Assembly (NCBI RefSeq): GCF_001984035.1
Contig: NZ_CP019449.1
Location: 2,542,001 to 2,606,000, forward strand
DNA: 64,000 bases
Direction: 5' to 3'
From: Sphingopyxis sp. QXT-31
GTDB taxonomy: Bacteria > Pseudomonadota > Alphaproteobacteria > Sphingomonadales > Sphingomonadaceae
A program made the translations under genes and the position numbers. The notes below the pieces were generated by a model. The model was not told the origin of the DNA. It saw only the letters and a list, made by a program, of their open reading frames with translations, and ran no database searches. Below are positions 51,118-61,218 of this stretch, in pieces; within the stretch, counting starts at the first letter, position 1; each line of letters starts with the position of its first letter.

Positions 51118-52004
51118 TGCGTAGCCTCACCCTTACCGCCGCGCTGCTCCTTGCCGGGTGCGCGAGCGCGCCGGCAGAGGTGGCGACGGCCCCGGCTCCG
51201 CCGCCCGACGCCGCCCTGCCGGCACCCACGCCCGCCGAAGCCGCCAAGCCGCCGGTGGCGCTGCAATATCTGTACGGCTCGCCCGAAGCCGCGGTGGCGG
51301 TGCGCGCGACCAATAAGCGGATCGCCGATTATGGCGTGTGGCGGATCAAGGAGCGGCCGAAGGACAGCGTCGTGCTCGCCCCCGACGCCACCGTGGAGGC
51401 CCCGGCGTTCGAGCCGTGCGGGGACAAGCCGTTCGGCGCGGTGTTCGACGCCGACGAGACGTTGATCTGGAATCTGGGGCCGATGCGCCATTTCGCGCGA
51501 TCCGCCTATGATCCGAAAATCTGGGACCAGTGGGAAAAGACCGGTGCGGGCAAGGCGGTCGCGATGCCCGGGACGGTTGAGATGGTGACCAGGCTCCGCG
51601 CCGCGGGAATCACCGTCATCGCCAACACCAACCGCAGCGCCGCCAATGCCAAGGGCAGCGAGGACACGCTGCGCGCCGCCGGGCTCGGCGAGTTCAAGCA
51701 TGGCGAGACCTTGTTCCTGATGGGCGACGACGCCGGCGGGTCGAGCAAGGATGGTCGCCGCGCAACCATCGCGTCGCGTTATTGCGTGATCATCCTCGGC
51801 GGCGACCAGCTCGGCGACTTCAGCCAGCAGTTCAACGACAAGGACCTGCTCGCCGCGCAGCGCATGGCGCTCGCGACCAGCGCGGGCGCCACCGCCCTCT
51901 GGGACAAGGGCTGGTTCCTGTTCCCCAACCCCGTCTATGGCCCGTGGGAAAAACTGGGCTGGGACGACGCCTTTCCCTCCGACAAACATTGGGAGCCGAA
52001 ATAA
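51117..52004 (+). CDS. Acid phosphatase lipoprotein, 5'-nucleotidase e(P4) family
   Basis: This 295-residue protein has a lipobox (LLLAGC, cysteine at residue 16) and so is anchored to a membrane facing the periplasm. The HAD-type site [10 protein letters not shown] (DxDET) and [11 protein letters not shown] match e(P4)-type phosphatases, which release phosphate from nucleotides such as NMN. The ATG at 51117 overlaps the scoA stop (TGATG), and its TAA shares an A with the scoB ATG. It is thus inserted tightly inside the CoA-transferase operon. Confidence 0.9.
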   Translation: MRSLTLTAALLLAGCASAPAEVATAPAPPPDAALPAPTPAEAAKPPVALQYLYGSPEAAVAVRATNKRIADYGVWRIKERPKDSVVLAPDATVEAPAFEPCGDKPFGAVFDADETLIWNLGPMRHFARSAYDPKIWDQWEKTGAGKAVAMPGTVEMVTRLRAAGITVIANTNRSAANAKGSEDTLRAAGLGEFKHGETLFLMGDDAGGSSKDGRRATIASRYCVIILGGDQLGDFSQQFNDKDLLAAQRMALATSAGATALWDKGWFLFPNPVYGPWEKLGWDDAFPSDKHWEPK

Positions 52005-52639
52005 TGCCCTGGACGCGCGACGATATGGCGGCACGCGCCGCGAAGGAACTGCAGGACGGCTATTACGTCAACCTGGGCATCGGTATCCCGACGCTGGTCG
52101 CGAACCATATCCCCGCGGGGATGACGGTGACGCTCCAGTCGGAAAACGGCATGCTCGGCATCGGCCCCTTCCCCTATGAGGGCGAAGAGGATGCCGACCT
52201 GATCAACGCCGGCAAGCAGACGATCAGCGAAGTGCCGCAGTCGGCCTATTTCAGCTCTTCGGACAGCTTCGCGATGATCCGCGGCGGGCATATCGACCTG
52301 ACCGTGCTGGGCGCGATGGAGATCGCCGAAAATGGCGACATCGCCAACTGGATGATCCCGGGCAAGATGATCAAGGGCATGGGCGGCGCGATGGACCTCG
52401 TCGCCGGGGTCAAGAAGATCATCGTCGTCATGGAGCACAACGCCAAGGACGGCAGCCCGAAGTTCATCCCCGAATGCACGCTGCCGCTGACCGGCCAGAA
52501 TGTCGTCGACATGATCATCACCGACCTCGCGGTGTTCAAGCGCGACGATCATAGGAGCCCGTTCCGGTTGATCGAACTCGCGCCCGGCGTCACCGCCGAG
52601 GAAGTCGCCGACAAGACCACGGCGCATTATATTGCCTGA
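52004..52639 (+). CDS. scoB: 3-oxoacid CoA-transferase subunit B
   Basis: This 211-residue subunit has [16 protein letters not shown] and the catalytic Glu47 in [14 protein letters not shown], which forms the glutamyl-CoA thioester. It overlaps the phosphatase gene by one base and the following membrane gene by eight. It forms the active transferase with ScoA. Confidence 0.96.
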   Translation: MPWTRDDMAARAAKELQDGYYVNLGIGIPTLVANHIPAGMTVTLQSENGMLGIGPFPYEGEEDADLINAGKQTISEVPQSAYFSSSDSFAMIRGGHIDLTVLGAMEIAENGDIANWMIPGKMIKGMGGAMDLVAGVKKIIVVMEHNAKDGSPKFIPECTLPLTGQNVVDMIITDLAVFKRDDHRSPFRLIELAPGVTAEEVADKTTAHYIA

Positions 52640-53081
52640 CGTCGCGGCGAACCCGGGCTCCAGCTGGCTGATCGTCGGGGGATGGCTGTCGGTTCTCGCC
52701 GCGCTGCTTCATCTTGCCTGCATCTTCGGCGGGCCCGAATGGTACCGCTTCTTCGGCGCCGGCGAGGGCATCGCACGGGCGGCGGCGCGCGGTGACTTGC
52801 AGCCGACGCTGATCACGCTGGGCATTACGGCCGTGCTGCTGATCTGGGCCGCCTATGCCTTTTCGGGCGGGGGGTCGCTTCCGCGCCTGCCCCTGCTTCG
52901 CACGGGGCTGGTCGTGATCACCGCCATTTACCTGCTGCGCGCGCTGATGTTCGTGCCGCTCCACCTCTGGAGACCGCAGCATAGCGATGCTTTCGCGATC
53001 TGGTCGTCGCTGATCGTGCTCGTCTATGGCGTGGTCTATGCCGTCGGAACCTTCAAGGCGTGGCACTTTCTGGGGCGTTGA
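52632..53081 (+). CDS. Small integral membrane protein, four helices
   Basis: This 149-residue protein has hydrophobic stretches at about 12-32, 58-78, 90-110 and 120-140. The best start is TTG at 52632, which overlaps the scoB stop. It is probably expressed with the CoA-transferase genes but has no recognised family or function. Confidence 0.7.
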   Translation: MPDVAANPGSSWLIVGGWLSVLAALLHLACIFGGPEWYRFFGAGEGIARAAARGDLQPTLITLGITAVLLIWAAYAFSGGGSLPRLPLLRTGLVVITAIYLLRALMFVPLHLWRPQHSDAFAIWSSLIVLVYGVVYAVGTFKAWHFLGR

Positions 53082-53132
53082 TCGCAGCGGGGGTGACGGC
53101 GGCGTTCGTCGCGGCTAAGACCACGCCAAAAT

Positions 53133-54452
53133 ATGAAGTCGCAGCAGTCCAAACACAAATCCACAAAGCGCTTCCTCGCCGCGCTGGTCGCAGTCGCCGT
53201 GCTGGGATCGGCGGGCTGGTTCGGCCTGCGCCTGGCGGGGGGCAACGACCATGCGCTCGCCAGCGTCGCGATCCCGATCAAACCGCCCACCGACCTGCCC
53301 GACACCCCCGCCGAATGGCGCGGGCGGATCGACTATCGCGCACTCGACGAGCAACTCGGCGCGCTGGCGCAGCGCCCCGAAATGGCGGGGCTGGCGGTCG
53401 CGGTCGTCGAAGACGGCAAGCTCAGCTTCGTGCGCGGCTATGGCGTCGCCGACGCCGCGACCGGCGCGCCGGTCACGCCGCACACTTTGTTCCGCTGGGC
53501 GTCGGTCTCGAAGACCGCGACCGGCGTGCTCGCCGCGAAGCTGGCGAAGGACGGCACGGTCGACCTCGACCGTCCGGTCGCGGGATGGCGCAGTTCGTCG
53601 CTGCGCCTGCCGGGCGGGGCCGAGACGCAGCTCCGCCTCGTCGACCTGCTCGCGCAGCGCACCGGCCTCACCAAAAACGCCTATGACGAGAAACTGGAGG
53701 AAGGGCAGAATCCCCAGTTCCTGCGCGCCGGTCTCGCCACCGCGCCGCTGCAGTGCCAGCCCGGGACCTGCTACACCTATCAGAATATCGCCTTCGACAC
53801 TGCGAGCGAGATATTGGCTGAAGCGGCGAACGAGCCCTTCGCCGACGCGGTCGAGCAGCGTTTCTTCCGCCCGCTCGGCATGGTCAGCGCGGGCTATGGC
53901 ATGGCGCGGCTGACCGGCGCCAAGGACTGGGCGCGGCCGCATCGCAACGGCCAGCATGTCCGCGAGGTCAAAGAAGCCTATTGGCGCGTCCCCGCCGCCG
54001 CGGGGGTCGAGAGCGACATCGTCGATTTCGCGACCTGGATGCAGGCGATGATGGGCGCGCGCCCCGACGTGCTGCCGGGCAAGGTGCTCGAAATCGCGCA
54101 CAGTCCGCGCGTCGGCACCGGGCGCCTCTATGGCGGCACTTTGCGCCAGGCGACGAGCAATGCGTCCTACGGCCTCGGCTGGCGGCGCTTCGCCTATGGC
54201 GATCGCCAGCTCGAGGGGCATTCGGGCGCGGTCGCGGGGTACCGCGCGACGATGATCTTCGAGCCCGCGACGCGGACCGGCGTCGTGGTGCTGTGGAACA
54301 GCGACTGGGGCTTTCCCTTCCGCGTGCCCTTTGCGGTGATCGACAGCTATCACCACCGCGAGGGCACCAACTGGCTCGACATGACCGAGCTGCCGCATCG
54401 CGGCGCGGCGCCGGTGGCGGCGCCCGCGGCGAGCGAGCACAGCAACGGCTAG
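53133..54452 (+). CDS. Class C beta-lactamase-family serine hydrolase
   Basis: This 439-residue protein has an N-terminal membrane anchor (about 12-35). The three motifs of class C/serine hydrolases are clear: SVSK (Ser124-Lys127), YQN (Tyr-x-Asn in TYQNIAFD) and HSG (in EGHSGAV). It is probably a peptidase or esterase rather than a true beta-lactamase, because sphingomonads hold many such relatives. The ATG at 53133 is the only good start. Confidence 0.9.
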   Translation: MKSQQSKHKSTKRFLAALVAVAVLGSAGWFGLRLAGGNDHALASVAIPIKPPTDLPDTPAEWRGRIDYRALDEQLGALAQRPEMAGLAVAVVEDGKLSFVRGYGVADAATGAPVTPHTLFRWASVSKTATGVLAAKLAKDGTVDLDRPVAGWRSSSLRLPGGAETQLRLVDLLAQRTGLTKNAYDEKLEEGQNPQFLRAGLATAPLQCQPGTCYTYQNIAFDTASEILAEAANEPFADAVEQRFFRPLGMVSAGYGMARLTGAKDWARPHRNGQHVREVKEAYWRVPAAAGVESDIVDFATWMQAMMGARPDVLPGKVLEIAHSPRVGTGRLYGGTLRQATSNASYGLGWRRFAYGDRQLEGHSGAVAGYRATMIFEPATRTGVVVLWNSDWGFPFRVPFAVIDSYHHREGTNWLDMTELPHRGAAPVAAPAASEHSNG

Positions 54453-54511
54453 CGCCGGTCGGGGCACGGGAAATCGGGGGCTGGCGGCCTCCCCTGCCGC
54501 GCGCTAGGACT

Positions 54512-56293
54512 ATGGTCTTGGCCGACGAATCATCCCTGCCCGCGCAACGCCACACCGCTTCCGACGGGGGCGCTTTCCACATCTGGCTGGTCAAGCCGAC
54601 GCGCTACGACGACGACGGCTATCCGCTGCAATGGTGGCGCTCGATCATTCCGTCGAACTCGCTCGCCTGCCTGACCGGGATCATCGAGGATGCCTTGGCG
54701 CGCGGCGTGCTCGCGGGCCGCGAGGTGCGCATCGAGGTGATCGACGAAATCCACAGCAAGGTCGACGCCGCGAAGATCGCGCGCTCGATCCGCCGCGCCG
54801 GCGCGGGTTTCGTCGGGCTGGTCGGCGTACAGTCGAACCAGTTCCCGCGCGCTCTCGACCTCGCACGCATATTCCGCGCCGGCGGCGTGCAGGTGGCGAT
54901 CGGCGGCTTCCACGTCTCGGGCTGCCTGTCGATGCTCAAGACCATGCCCGCCGAACTGGTCGAGGCGCAGGCGATGGGCGTCTCCTTCTTCGCCGGCGAG
55001 GCCGAGGAAGGCCGGATCGACGAGGTGCTGGTCGACGCCGCGAACGGCGCGATGAAGCCCGTTTACAACTGGCTGGGCAAGACCCCGCACCTCGAAGGCG
55101 CGCCGCTGCCGCTGCTGCCCAAGGCGCAGGTCGATCGCAACATCAACCGCTACGCGAGCTTCGACCTGGGGCGCGGCTGTCCGTTCGAATGCAGCTTCTG
55201 CACGATCATCAACGTCCAGGGGCGCAAGAGCCGCTTTCGTACCCCCGACGACCTCGAGGCGATCGTCCGCGCCAATGCGGCGCAGGGCGTGTCGCGCTTT
55301 TTCCTGACCGACGATAATTTTGCCCGCAACCGCCATTGGGAGCCGCTGCTCGACCGGCTCATCGCGCTGCAGGCCGAGGGGCTGGGCGTGCGTATGGCGA
55401 TCCAGGTCGACACGCTCGCGCATCGCATCGACGGCTTCATCGACAAATGCGTCGCGGCGGGCGCCGACCAGATCTTCATCGGGCTGGAAAATATCAATCC
55501 CGACAATCTGGAGGCCGCGAAAAAGCGCCAGAACCGCGTCGAGGAGTATCGCGAGATGTTCCTCGCGTGGAAGCGCCATCCGGTGGTGATCACCTGCGGC
55601 TATATCATCGGCTTTCCGAACGACAGCTATGCCTCGGTGATGCGCGACATCGCGATGCTGAAGGAAGAGCTGCCGGTCGACACGCTCTATCTCAACTATC
55701 TGACCCCGCTGCCCGGCAGCGAGGACCATCGCCGCCTGCTCGACGGCGGGGTGTGGATGGACCCCGACCTCAACAAATATGACCTCAACCACCGCGTCAC
55801 CCATCACCCGACGATGAGCGACGAGGAATGGGAGCGCGCCTATCGCGACGCGCACCGCAGCTTCTACAGCTGGGATCATATGGAGCGCATCCTGCGCCGC
55901 ATGGCCGCACTGGGGTCGAACAAGAAGCGCACGACGGTCAACCGCCTGCTCGCCTATCGCGAGGCGGTGCGGCTGGAGGGCGTCGCCAAGCTCGAATCGG
56001 GCTATGTCCGCATCAAGCGGCGAACGCAGCGCCGGCCGGGCCTGCCGCGCGAGAACCTCTTCTCCTTCTGGACGGGCTATGCCGCGCATACGTTCCGTGC
56101 GCTCGGTGGCAGCCTGGTGACCTATGTGCGGCTCTATAGGATGATGCGGCGGATCGTGACCGACCCGAGCCGCTTCGCCTATCGCGACCGAGCGATCAGT
56201 GCCGATGCCGGCGACAGTGCCTCGCCGCTGGTCGCCGAAACGCGCGCCACCGACCATTCGCAGCGCCGCGCGGCGCGCGCCAAGGCCGCCTGA
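54512..56293 (+). CDS. B12-binding radical SAM protein
   Basis: This 593-residue protein has an N-terminal cobalamin-binding-like Rossmann domain (about 25-165; IEVIDEIHSKVDAAKIARSI and VQVAIGGFHVSG) and a radical SAM domain with GCPFECSFC (Cys223, Cys227, Cys230). It lacks the DxHxxG motif, as is usual for class B enzymes. The C-terminal 150 residues carry basic and Trp-rich segments. Such enzymes methylate or rearrange unactivated carbons. The ATG at 54512 follows AGGA; a long in-frame extension upstream is not used. Start of an operon with epimerase, GST and hydroxylase genes is likely. Confidence 0.87.
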   Translation: MVLADESSLPAQRHTASDGGAFHIWLVKPTRYDDDGYPLQWWRSIIPSNSLACLTGIIEDALARGVLAGREVRIEVIDEIHSKVDAAKIARSIRRAGAGFVGLVGVQSNQFPRALDLARIFRAGGVQVAIGGFHVSGCLSMLKTMPAELVEAQAMGVSFFAGEAEEGRIDEVLVDAANGAMKPVYNWLGKTPHLEGAPLPLLPKAQVDRNINRYASFDLGRGCPFECSFCTIINVQGRKSRFRTPDDLEAIVRANAAQGVSRFFLTDDNFARNRHWEPLLDRLIALQAEGLGVRMAIQVDTLAHRIDGFIDKCVAAGADQIFIGLENINPDNLEAAKKRQNRVEEYREMFLAWKRHPVVITCGYIIGFPNDSYASVMRDIAMLKEELPVDTLYLNYLTPLPGSEDHRRLLDGGVWMDPDLNKYDLNHRVTHHPTMSDEEWERAYRDAHRSFYSWDHMERILRRMAALGSNKKRTTVNRLLAYREAVRLEGVAKLESGYVRIKRRTQRRPGLPRENLFSFWTGYAAHTFRALGGSLVTYVRLYRMMRRIVTDPSRFAYRDRAISADAGDSASPLVAETRATDHSQRRAARAKAA

Positions 56294-56372
56294 CGAGCGA
56301 TCGGGCGCCGGCCTTGCATCGCCCTCGCTCGCGGCGATAAGAGGCGCTCCACTTTCTGACGGAGAATCATCG

Positions 56373-57350
56373 ATGCGCGTGCTGCTCACCGGGTCGACGG
56401 GCTGGCTCGGCCGCTTCCTTGCGCCCATGCTGCGGGGGGCGGGACACCGGGTCACCGGCCTCGACGTCGTGCCGGGTCCTGACACCGACATCGTCGGCAC
56501 CGTCGCCGACCGCGCGCTGGTCGAGCGCGTGATGGGCAAGCATGGCATCGAAGCGGTCATCCATGGCGGCGCGCTGCACAAGCCCGACATCGTGCGCTAT
56601 CCGCGCCAGGCCTTTATCGACGTCAATGTCAGCGGCACGCTGAACCTGATCGAGGCCGCGGTCGCGGCGGGCAACGACCGCTTCCTCTTCACCTCGACCA
56701 CCTCGCTGATGGTGCGCGCCGATGTGCGCGAGGGCGCGGGCGCCGAGGGCGCTTGGTGGATGGACGAGGATTTCGGTCCGATCGAACCGCGCAACATCTA
56801 TGGCATCACCAAGCTCGCCGCCGAGCAGGCGTGCCGGCTGATCCACCGCGAGCATGGCATCAACGTCGCGATCCTGCGCACCGGGCGCTTCTTTCCCGAG
56901 GACGACGACACGCACGCGGTGCCGAGCGGGCCGAACCTGAAAGCGAACGAGCTGCTCAACCGCCGCCTGACGGTCGAAGATGCCGCCGCGGCGCATCTCG
57001 CCGCGCTCGAAGCCGCGCCGCAGATCGGCTGCGACACCTTCATCCTCTCGGCTCCGCCGCCCTTCGTCCGCGAGGAAGCCGAGGAGCTCGCCCGCGACGC
57101 GCGCGCGGTGATCGCGCGGCACCATCCCGATGCCGCCGAGCTTTACGCCGCGGCGGGCTGGGTGCTGCCCGAGACGATCGACCGCGTCTACGACCCGTCG
57201 CGCGCCGAGCGCCGCTTCGGCTGGCGCGCCCAGACCGACTTTGGCAGCGTGCTCGCCGCGCTGCGCGATGGCACCGCGCTGCCCTTCGCGCACGACCCGG
57301 CCTACACCTCTCCGATCGTCGCCCAGGAGCGCGAAGCATGTATGTGCTGA
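56373..57350 (+). CDS. NAD-dependent epimerase/dehydratase (extended SDR)
   Basis: This 325-residue enzyme has the cofactor motif TGSTGWLGRFL, and YGITK holding the catalytic Tyr and Lys near residue 149. The segment HGGALHKPDIVRYPRQAFID and the NVSGTLNLIEAA pattern are typical of nucleotide-sugar or aldehyde epimerases. The substrate is unknown. The ATG at 56373 follows GGAGAAT. It overlaps the GST gene by 13 bases. Confidence 0.9.
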   Translation: MRVLLTGSTGWLGRFLAPMLRGAGHRVTGLDVVPGPDTDIVGTVADRALVERVMGKHGIEAVIHGGALHKPDIVRYPRQAFIDVNVSGTLNLIEAAVAAGNDRFLFTSTTSLMVRADVREGAGAEGAWWMDEDFGPIEPRNIYGITKLAAEQACRLIHREHGINVAILRTGRFFPEDDDTHAVPSGPNLKANELLNRRLTVEDAAAAHLAALEAAPQIGCDTFILSAPPPFVREEAEELARDARAVIARHHPDAAELYAAAGWVLPETIDRVYDPSRAERRFGWRAQTDFGSVLAALRDGTALPFAHDPAYTSPIVAQEREACMC

Positions 57351-58018
57351 TCACCGCCAACCGCAATTATTCGAGCTGGTCGCTGCGCCCGTGGATGCTG
57401 ATGCAGGGGCTCGGCATCGCGTTCGAGGATCGCATCGAGCCTTTTGCACAACCGGTGAATTACGAAGCCTTCCGCAGTTTCTCGCCGACGGGGCAAGTGC
57501 CCGCGCTGCTGCACGAGGGGCGCACCATTTACGACTCGCTCGGCATCGCGCTCTATCTTGCCGACCGGCACGACGGGGTGTGGCCGCCCGATCCTGACGC
57601 GCGCGCCTGGGCGCAGTGCGCGACCGCCGAGATGCACAGCGGCTTTGCGGCCTTGCGCAACGATTGCACGATGAATGTCGGGGTGCGCGTGACGCCCAAG
57701 CCGATGTCCGACGCGCTCACCGCCAATCTGAGGCGAATCCGGGAATTATTCGAGGAAGGGCTGGCGCGCTTCGGCGGGCCATGGCTCGCGGGCCCCGATT
57801 TCTCGGCGGTCGATGCCTTCTTCGCGCCGGTGGCTTTCCGCATCCGCACCTATGGCCTCGACGTCGGCGCCGGGCAGGCGTGGGTCGACCATATGCTCGC
57901 GCACCCCGCGATGCTGGAATGGGAGCGGCAGGCACTCGCCGAGAGCTGGCGCGAGGAGAGCCACGAGCAAGAGCTTGCCGCGGCGGGCGCGATCACGGCA
58001 GACTATCGCCATGGCTGA
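57338..58018 (+). CDS. Glutathione S-transferase family protein
   Basis: This 226-residue protein has the thioredoxin-fold N-domain with NYSSWSLRPWMLM (Ser of the GST site) and GQVPALLHEGRTIYDSLGIA, then an alpha-helical C-domain (about 90-220). It should conjugate or isomerise with glutathione. Its ATG at 57338 is inside the epimerase 3' end, showing tight coupling. Confidence 0.9.
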   Translation: MYVLITANRNYSSWSLRPWMLMQGLGIAFEDRIEPFAQPVNYEAFRSFSPTGQVPALLHEGRTIYDSLGIALYLADRHDGVWPPDPDARAWAQCATAEMHSGFAALRNDCTMNVGVRVTPKPMSDALTANLRRIRELFEEGLARFGGPWLAGPDFSAVDAFFAPVAFRIRTYGLDVGAGQAWVDHMLAHPAMLEWERQALAESWREESHEQELAAAGAITADYRHG

Positions 58019-59180
58019 TACCAAGATGGACATCGCCGAAGCGACGCGGCTGGCGCAGCAGGGCGGCGCGGCGCTGCAGAAGGGCGATCTGACCGAAGCG
58101 CGCGACACGCTGCAGCGCGTCGTCGATGCGGGGCACGCCAATCCGCAGATCCTGCTGATGCTGGGCGAGGCATACCGGCTGGCGGGCGACCGCGCGGGGC
58201 AGGAAAAAATGGCCGAGGCGCTGCTCGAACAGGATGGCGGGGCGATCCGCGCGCTCGTCTGGAAGGGCGACTGCCGCCGCGCCGGGGGCGAACGGCGCGT
58301 CGCCGCGAGCTGGTACAAGACCGCGCTGCGCCGCGCCGAGATGGTCGCGCTGCCCGCCTCGCTGGTCCCGCTGGTCGACGAGGCGCGCGCCGCCGCGGCC
58401 GAGCTGGAGGTCGAATTCAGCGTCGGCGTCGAGGAAGGGCTCGCCGCGCGCGGCCTGCCGCCCGCGGCGCGCAGCCCCGGCTTCGCGCGCGCACTCGCGG
58501 TGATGCGCGGCGAGGAGCATGTCGACTATGTGCTGCAGCGTCCGTCGAGCTTCCTCTTTCCCGGCCTGCCCCAGCGGCGCTTCTACGAGCGCGAGGAGTT
58601 CGATTGGGCGCCGGCGTTCGAGGCGGCGACCGATGCGATCCGCGCCGAGCTGCGCACCGCGCTCGCCGATCCCGACCTGTTCAAACCCTATCTGACCCAC
58701 GCCCCCGACCGGCCGCGCGTCGAGTTCAACGGCATGCACGACAATGCGTCATGGTCGGCGCTGCACCTCGTCCACAATGGCACGGTGATTCCCGAGCTGG
58801 TGGCGCGGTTCCCGGCGACCTTCGCGGCGCTCGATGCGGTGCCGCAATGCCGCATCTCGGTGCGCTCGCCGTCGATCCTCTTTTCGCTGCTCCAGGCGGG
58901 CGCGCATATCGCGCCGCACTACGGCATGATCAACGCGCGGCTGATCTGCCACCTGCCGCTGATCGTCCCCGGCGACGGCGCGCTCACCGTCGGCGGCGAG
59001 GCGCGGCAGTGGGAGGAAGGCAAGCTCATCATCTTCGACGATACGATCGAGCATGAGGCGATCAACCACGCCGACAGCGACCGCGTCGTGCTGATCTTCG
59101 ACATCTGGCGCCCCGAACTCAGCGAGGCCGACCGCAAGGGCGTCGCGGCGCTGTTCGAAACGGTCGATGCCTACCGCTAG
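58011..59180 (+). CDS. TPR-containing aspartyl/asparaginyl beta-hydroxylase family protein
   Basis: This 389-residue protein has an N-terminal helical repeat region (about 1-130, tetratricopeptide-like: AALQKGDLTEARDTLQRVVD) and a C-terminal AspH-type oxygenase domain with HIAPHYGMINARLICHLPL and FDDTIEHEAINHADSDRVVL (shown in parts), holding the His/Arg/Asp iron and 2-oxoglutarate site. The start overlaps the GST gene by eight bases. Its stop shares CTAG with the convergent crtZ stop. Confidence 0.9.
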   Translation: MADTKMDIAEATRLAQQGGAALQKGDLTEARDTLQRVVDAGHANPQILLMLGEAYRLAGDRAGQEKMAEALLEQDGGAIRALVWKGDCRRAGGERRVAASWYKTALRRAEMVALPASLVPLVDEARAAAAELEVEFSVGVEEGLAARGLPPAARSPGFARALAVMRGEEHVDYVLQRPSSFLFPGLPQRRFYEREEFDWAPAFEAATDAIRAELRTALADPDLFKPYLTHAPDRPRVEFNGMHDNASWSALHLVHNGTVIPELVARFPATFAALDAVPQCRISVRSPSILFSLLQAGAHIAPHYGMINARLICHLPLIVPGDGALTVGGEARQWEEGKLIIFDDTIEHEAINHADSDRVVLIFDIWRPELSEADRKGVAALFETVDAYR

Positions 59181-59695
59181 TCGGTCAGCGCCTCGCGCAC
59201 GACCGCGATCCCCGCTTCGCGCTGCGCTTTCAATTCGGCCTTCAGCTTTGTCGGGTCGCGCGCGAAGACGAAGCCGAAGCTGACCCCGCCCTCCTTGCCG
59301 ATCGTCGCATGGTGGAGCTTGTGCGCCTGCACCAGCCGCTTCGCATAGCCGCGCCGCGGCACCCAGCGGAAATAGCGCTGGTGGACGAGGCCGTCATGCA
59401 CGAGCGTGTAGATGATGCCGTAAAAGAGCACGCCGAGCCCGATCCACGTCCCCGGCTCCCACGCCGCCGCGCCCATGATCATCGGGCTGCCGAGGGCGAA
59501 CATCGAAATGCTGAGCGCCGCGCCGAAGATCGCGAACAGGTCGTTCTTTTCGAGCAATTTATCGTGCGGCTCATGATGATCGCGGTGCCAGGCCCAGCCG
59601 AAACCGTGCATGATATATTTGTGGCTGCCCCAGGCGACGAATTCCATGGCCACGACGGTAGCAAGGACGAGCAGGATGATGGCGAGCAGCGACAT
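59177..59695 (-). CDS. crtZ: Beta-carotene 3-hydroxylase
   Basis: This 172-residue membrane di-iron hydroxylase adds 3-OH groups to beta-carotene to make zeaxanthin. All His boxes are present: HKYIMH, WHRDHH, HDGLVHQRYF and HKLHHA. Four membrane segments are predicted. It fits the nostoxanthin/astaxanthin-type carotenoid pathways of sphingomonads, although no other crt gene is in the window. It is divergent from leuC. Confidence 0.95.
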   Translation of the reverse strand: MSLLAIILLVLATVVAMEFVAWGSHKYIMHGFGWAWHRDHHEPHDKLLEKNDLFAIFGAALSISMFALGSPMIMGAAAWEPGTWIGLGVLFYGIIYTLVHDGLVHQRYFRWVPRRGYAKRLVQAHKLHHATIGKEGGVSFGFVFARDPTKLKAELKAQREAGIAVVREALTD

Positions 59696-59787
59696 GCTCC
59701 GCTTATACTCCAAGGCGCGCGACCGAAAATTGCGTTTTTGCGTCCCACTCGCTTGCAAAGTTATCCGGCAGGCGTAAGTGAACCCGC

Positions 59788-61218
59788 ATGACTCGGCCCC
59801 GCACCCTCTACGAGAAAATCTGGGACGCGCATGTCGTCGAACAGCGCCCCGACGGTACATGCCTGATCTTCATCGACCGTCATCTCGTCCATGAAGTCAC
59901 CAGCCCGCAGGCCTTTGCCGGGCTTCGCGCCAGCGGGCGCACCGTGCGCCGTCCCGATCTGACACTCGCGGTGCCCGACCATAATCTGCCGACCACCGCG
60001 CGGCTCGACGCGAACGGCAACAAGCTGCCGATCGCCGACCCTGAGAGCGCGGCGCAATTGGCGGCGCTTGAGAAGAATGCGCCCGAATATGGCATCCGCT
60101 ACATCGACGCGGTCGCGCCCGAGCAGGGCATCGTCCATGTCGTCGGCCCCGAACAGGGTTTTTCGCTGCCCGGCACGACGATCGTCTGCGGCGACAGCCA
60201 CACCGCGTGCCACGGCGGCATCGGCGCGCTTGCCTTCGGCATCGGAACGAGCGAGGTCGAGCATGTGCTCGCGACGCAGACGCTGCTGCTCCAGCCGTCG
60301 AAGACGATGGAAGTGCGCGTCGAGGGCGCGGTCGGCCCGGGCGTTTCGGCGAAGGACATCATCCTCCACATCACCGGCACGATCGGCGCCGCGGGCGGCA
60401 CCGGCCATGTCATCGAATATACCGGCAGCGCGATCCGCGCGCTGAGCATCGAGGGCCGGTTGACGATCAGCAATATGGCGATCGAGGGCGGCGCGCGCGC
60501 CGGGCTGATCGCGCCCGACGAGACGACCTTCGAATATCTCAAGGGCCGTCCCTATGCGCCCAAGGGCGCCGACTGGGACGCCGCGGTCGCTTGGTGGAAG
60601 AGTCTCGCGACCGATCCAGGTGCGACCTACGACAAGGTCGTGATCATCGACGCCGCCGACATCGCGCCGAGCGTGACTTGGGGCACCAGCCCCGAGGATG
60701 TCGTGCCGATTACCGGTGTCGTTCCCGATCCCGCGAGCTTCGCCGATCCCTCGAAGCAGGCCGCGGCCGCGAAATCGCTCGCTTACATGGGCCTCGAACC
60801 CGGCACGCGGATGCAGGATGTCCCGGTCGAGAATATCTTCATCGGCAGTTGCACCAACAGCCGGATCGAGGACATGCGCGCCGCCGCCGCGGTCATCAAG
60901 GGCCGCAAGAAAGCCGCCAATGTCAAATGGGCGATCGTGGTGCCCGGTTCGGGCCTGGTGAAAGCGCAGGCCGAGGCCGAGGGGCTCGACCGCATCTTCA
61001 CCGACGCGGGCCTCGAGTGGCGCGAGCCGGGCTGCTCGGCATGCCTCGCGATGAACCCGGACAAAGTCCCCGCCGGCGAACGCTGCGCCTCGACGAGCAA
61101 CCGCAATTTCGTCGGCCGCCAAGGGCCCGGCAGCCGCACGCATCTGGTCAGCCCCGCGATGGCGGCGGCGGCGGCGGTGACAGGCAGGCTTACCGACGTG
61201 CGGGAGTTGATGGCATGA
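59788..61218 (+). CDS. leuC: 3-isopropylmalate dehydratase large subunit
   Basis: This 476-residue aconitase-family subunit isomerises 2- to 3-isopropylmalate in leucine biosynthesis. The [4Fe-4S] cysteines are Cys355 (GSCTNSR), Cys416 and Cys419 (GCSACLAMN), with [11 protein letters not shown] and RNFVGRQG also present. The ATG at 59788 is the conserved start. It overlaps leuD by four bases. Confidence 0.97.
   Translation: MTRPRTLYEKIWDAHVVEQRPDGTCLIFIDRHLVHEVTSPQAFAGLRASGRTVRRPDLTLAVPDHNLPTTARLDANGNKLPIADPESAAQLAALEKNAPEYGIRYIDAVAPEQGIVHVVGPEQGFSLPGTTIVCGDSHTACHGGIGALAFGIGTSEVEHVLATQTLLLQPSKTMEVRVEGAVGPGVSAKDIILHITGTIGAAGGTGHVIEYTGSAIRALSIEGRLTISNMAIEGGARAGLIAPDETTFEYLKGRPYAPKGADWDAAVAWWKSLATDPGATYDKVVIIDAADIAPSVTWGTSPEDVVPITGVVPDPASFADPSKQAAAAKSLAYMGLEPGTRMQDVPVENIFIGSCTNSRIEDMRAAAAVIKGRKKAANVKWAIVVPGSGLVKAQAEAEGLDRIFTDAGLEWREPGCSACLAMNPDKVPAGERCASTSNRNFVGRQGPGSRTHLVSPAMAAAAAVTGRLTDVRELMA

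Noticed and set aside
53133..54452. A true beta-lactamase resistance gene.
   Set aside because: The class C motifs are present, but such proteins are mostly peptidases or esterases, and there is a membrane anchor and a long tail; resistance is not supported.
53981..54511. An upstream in-frame extension of the B12 radical SAM gene.
   Set aside because: It overlaps the serine hydrolase in another frame and has shadow-like composition; the start at 54512 has AGGA and fits the domain boundary.
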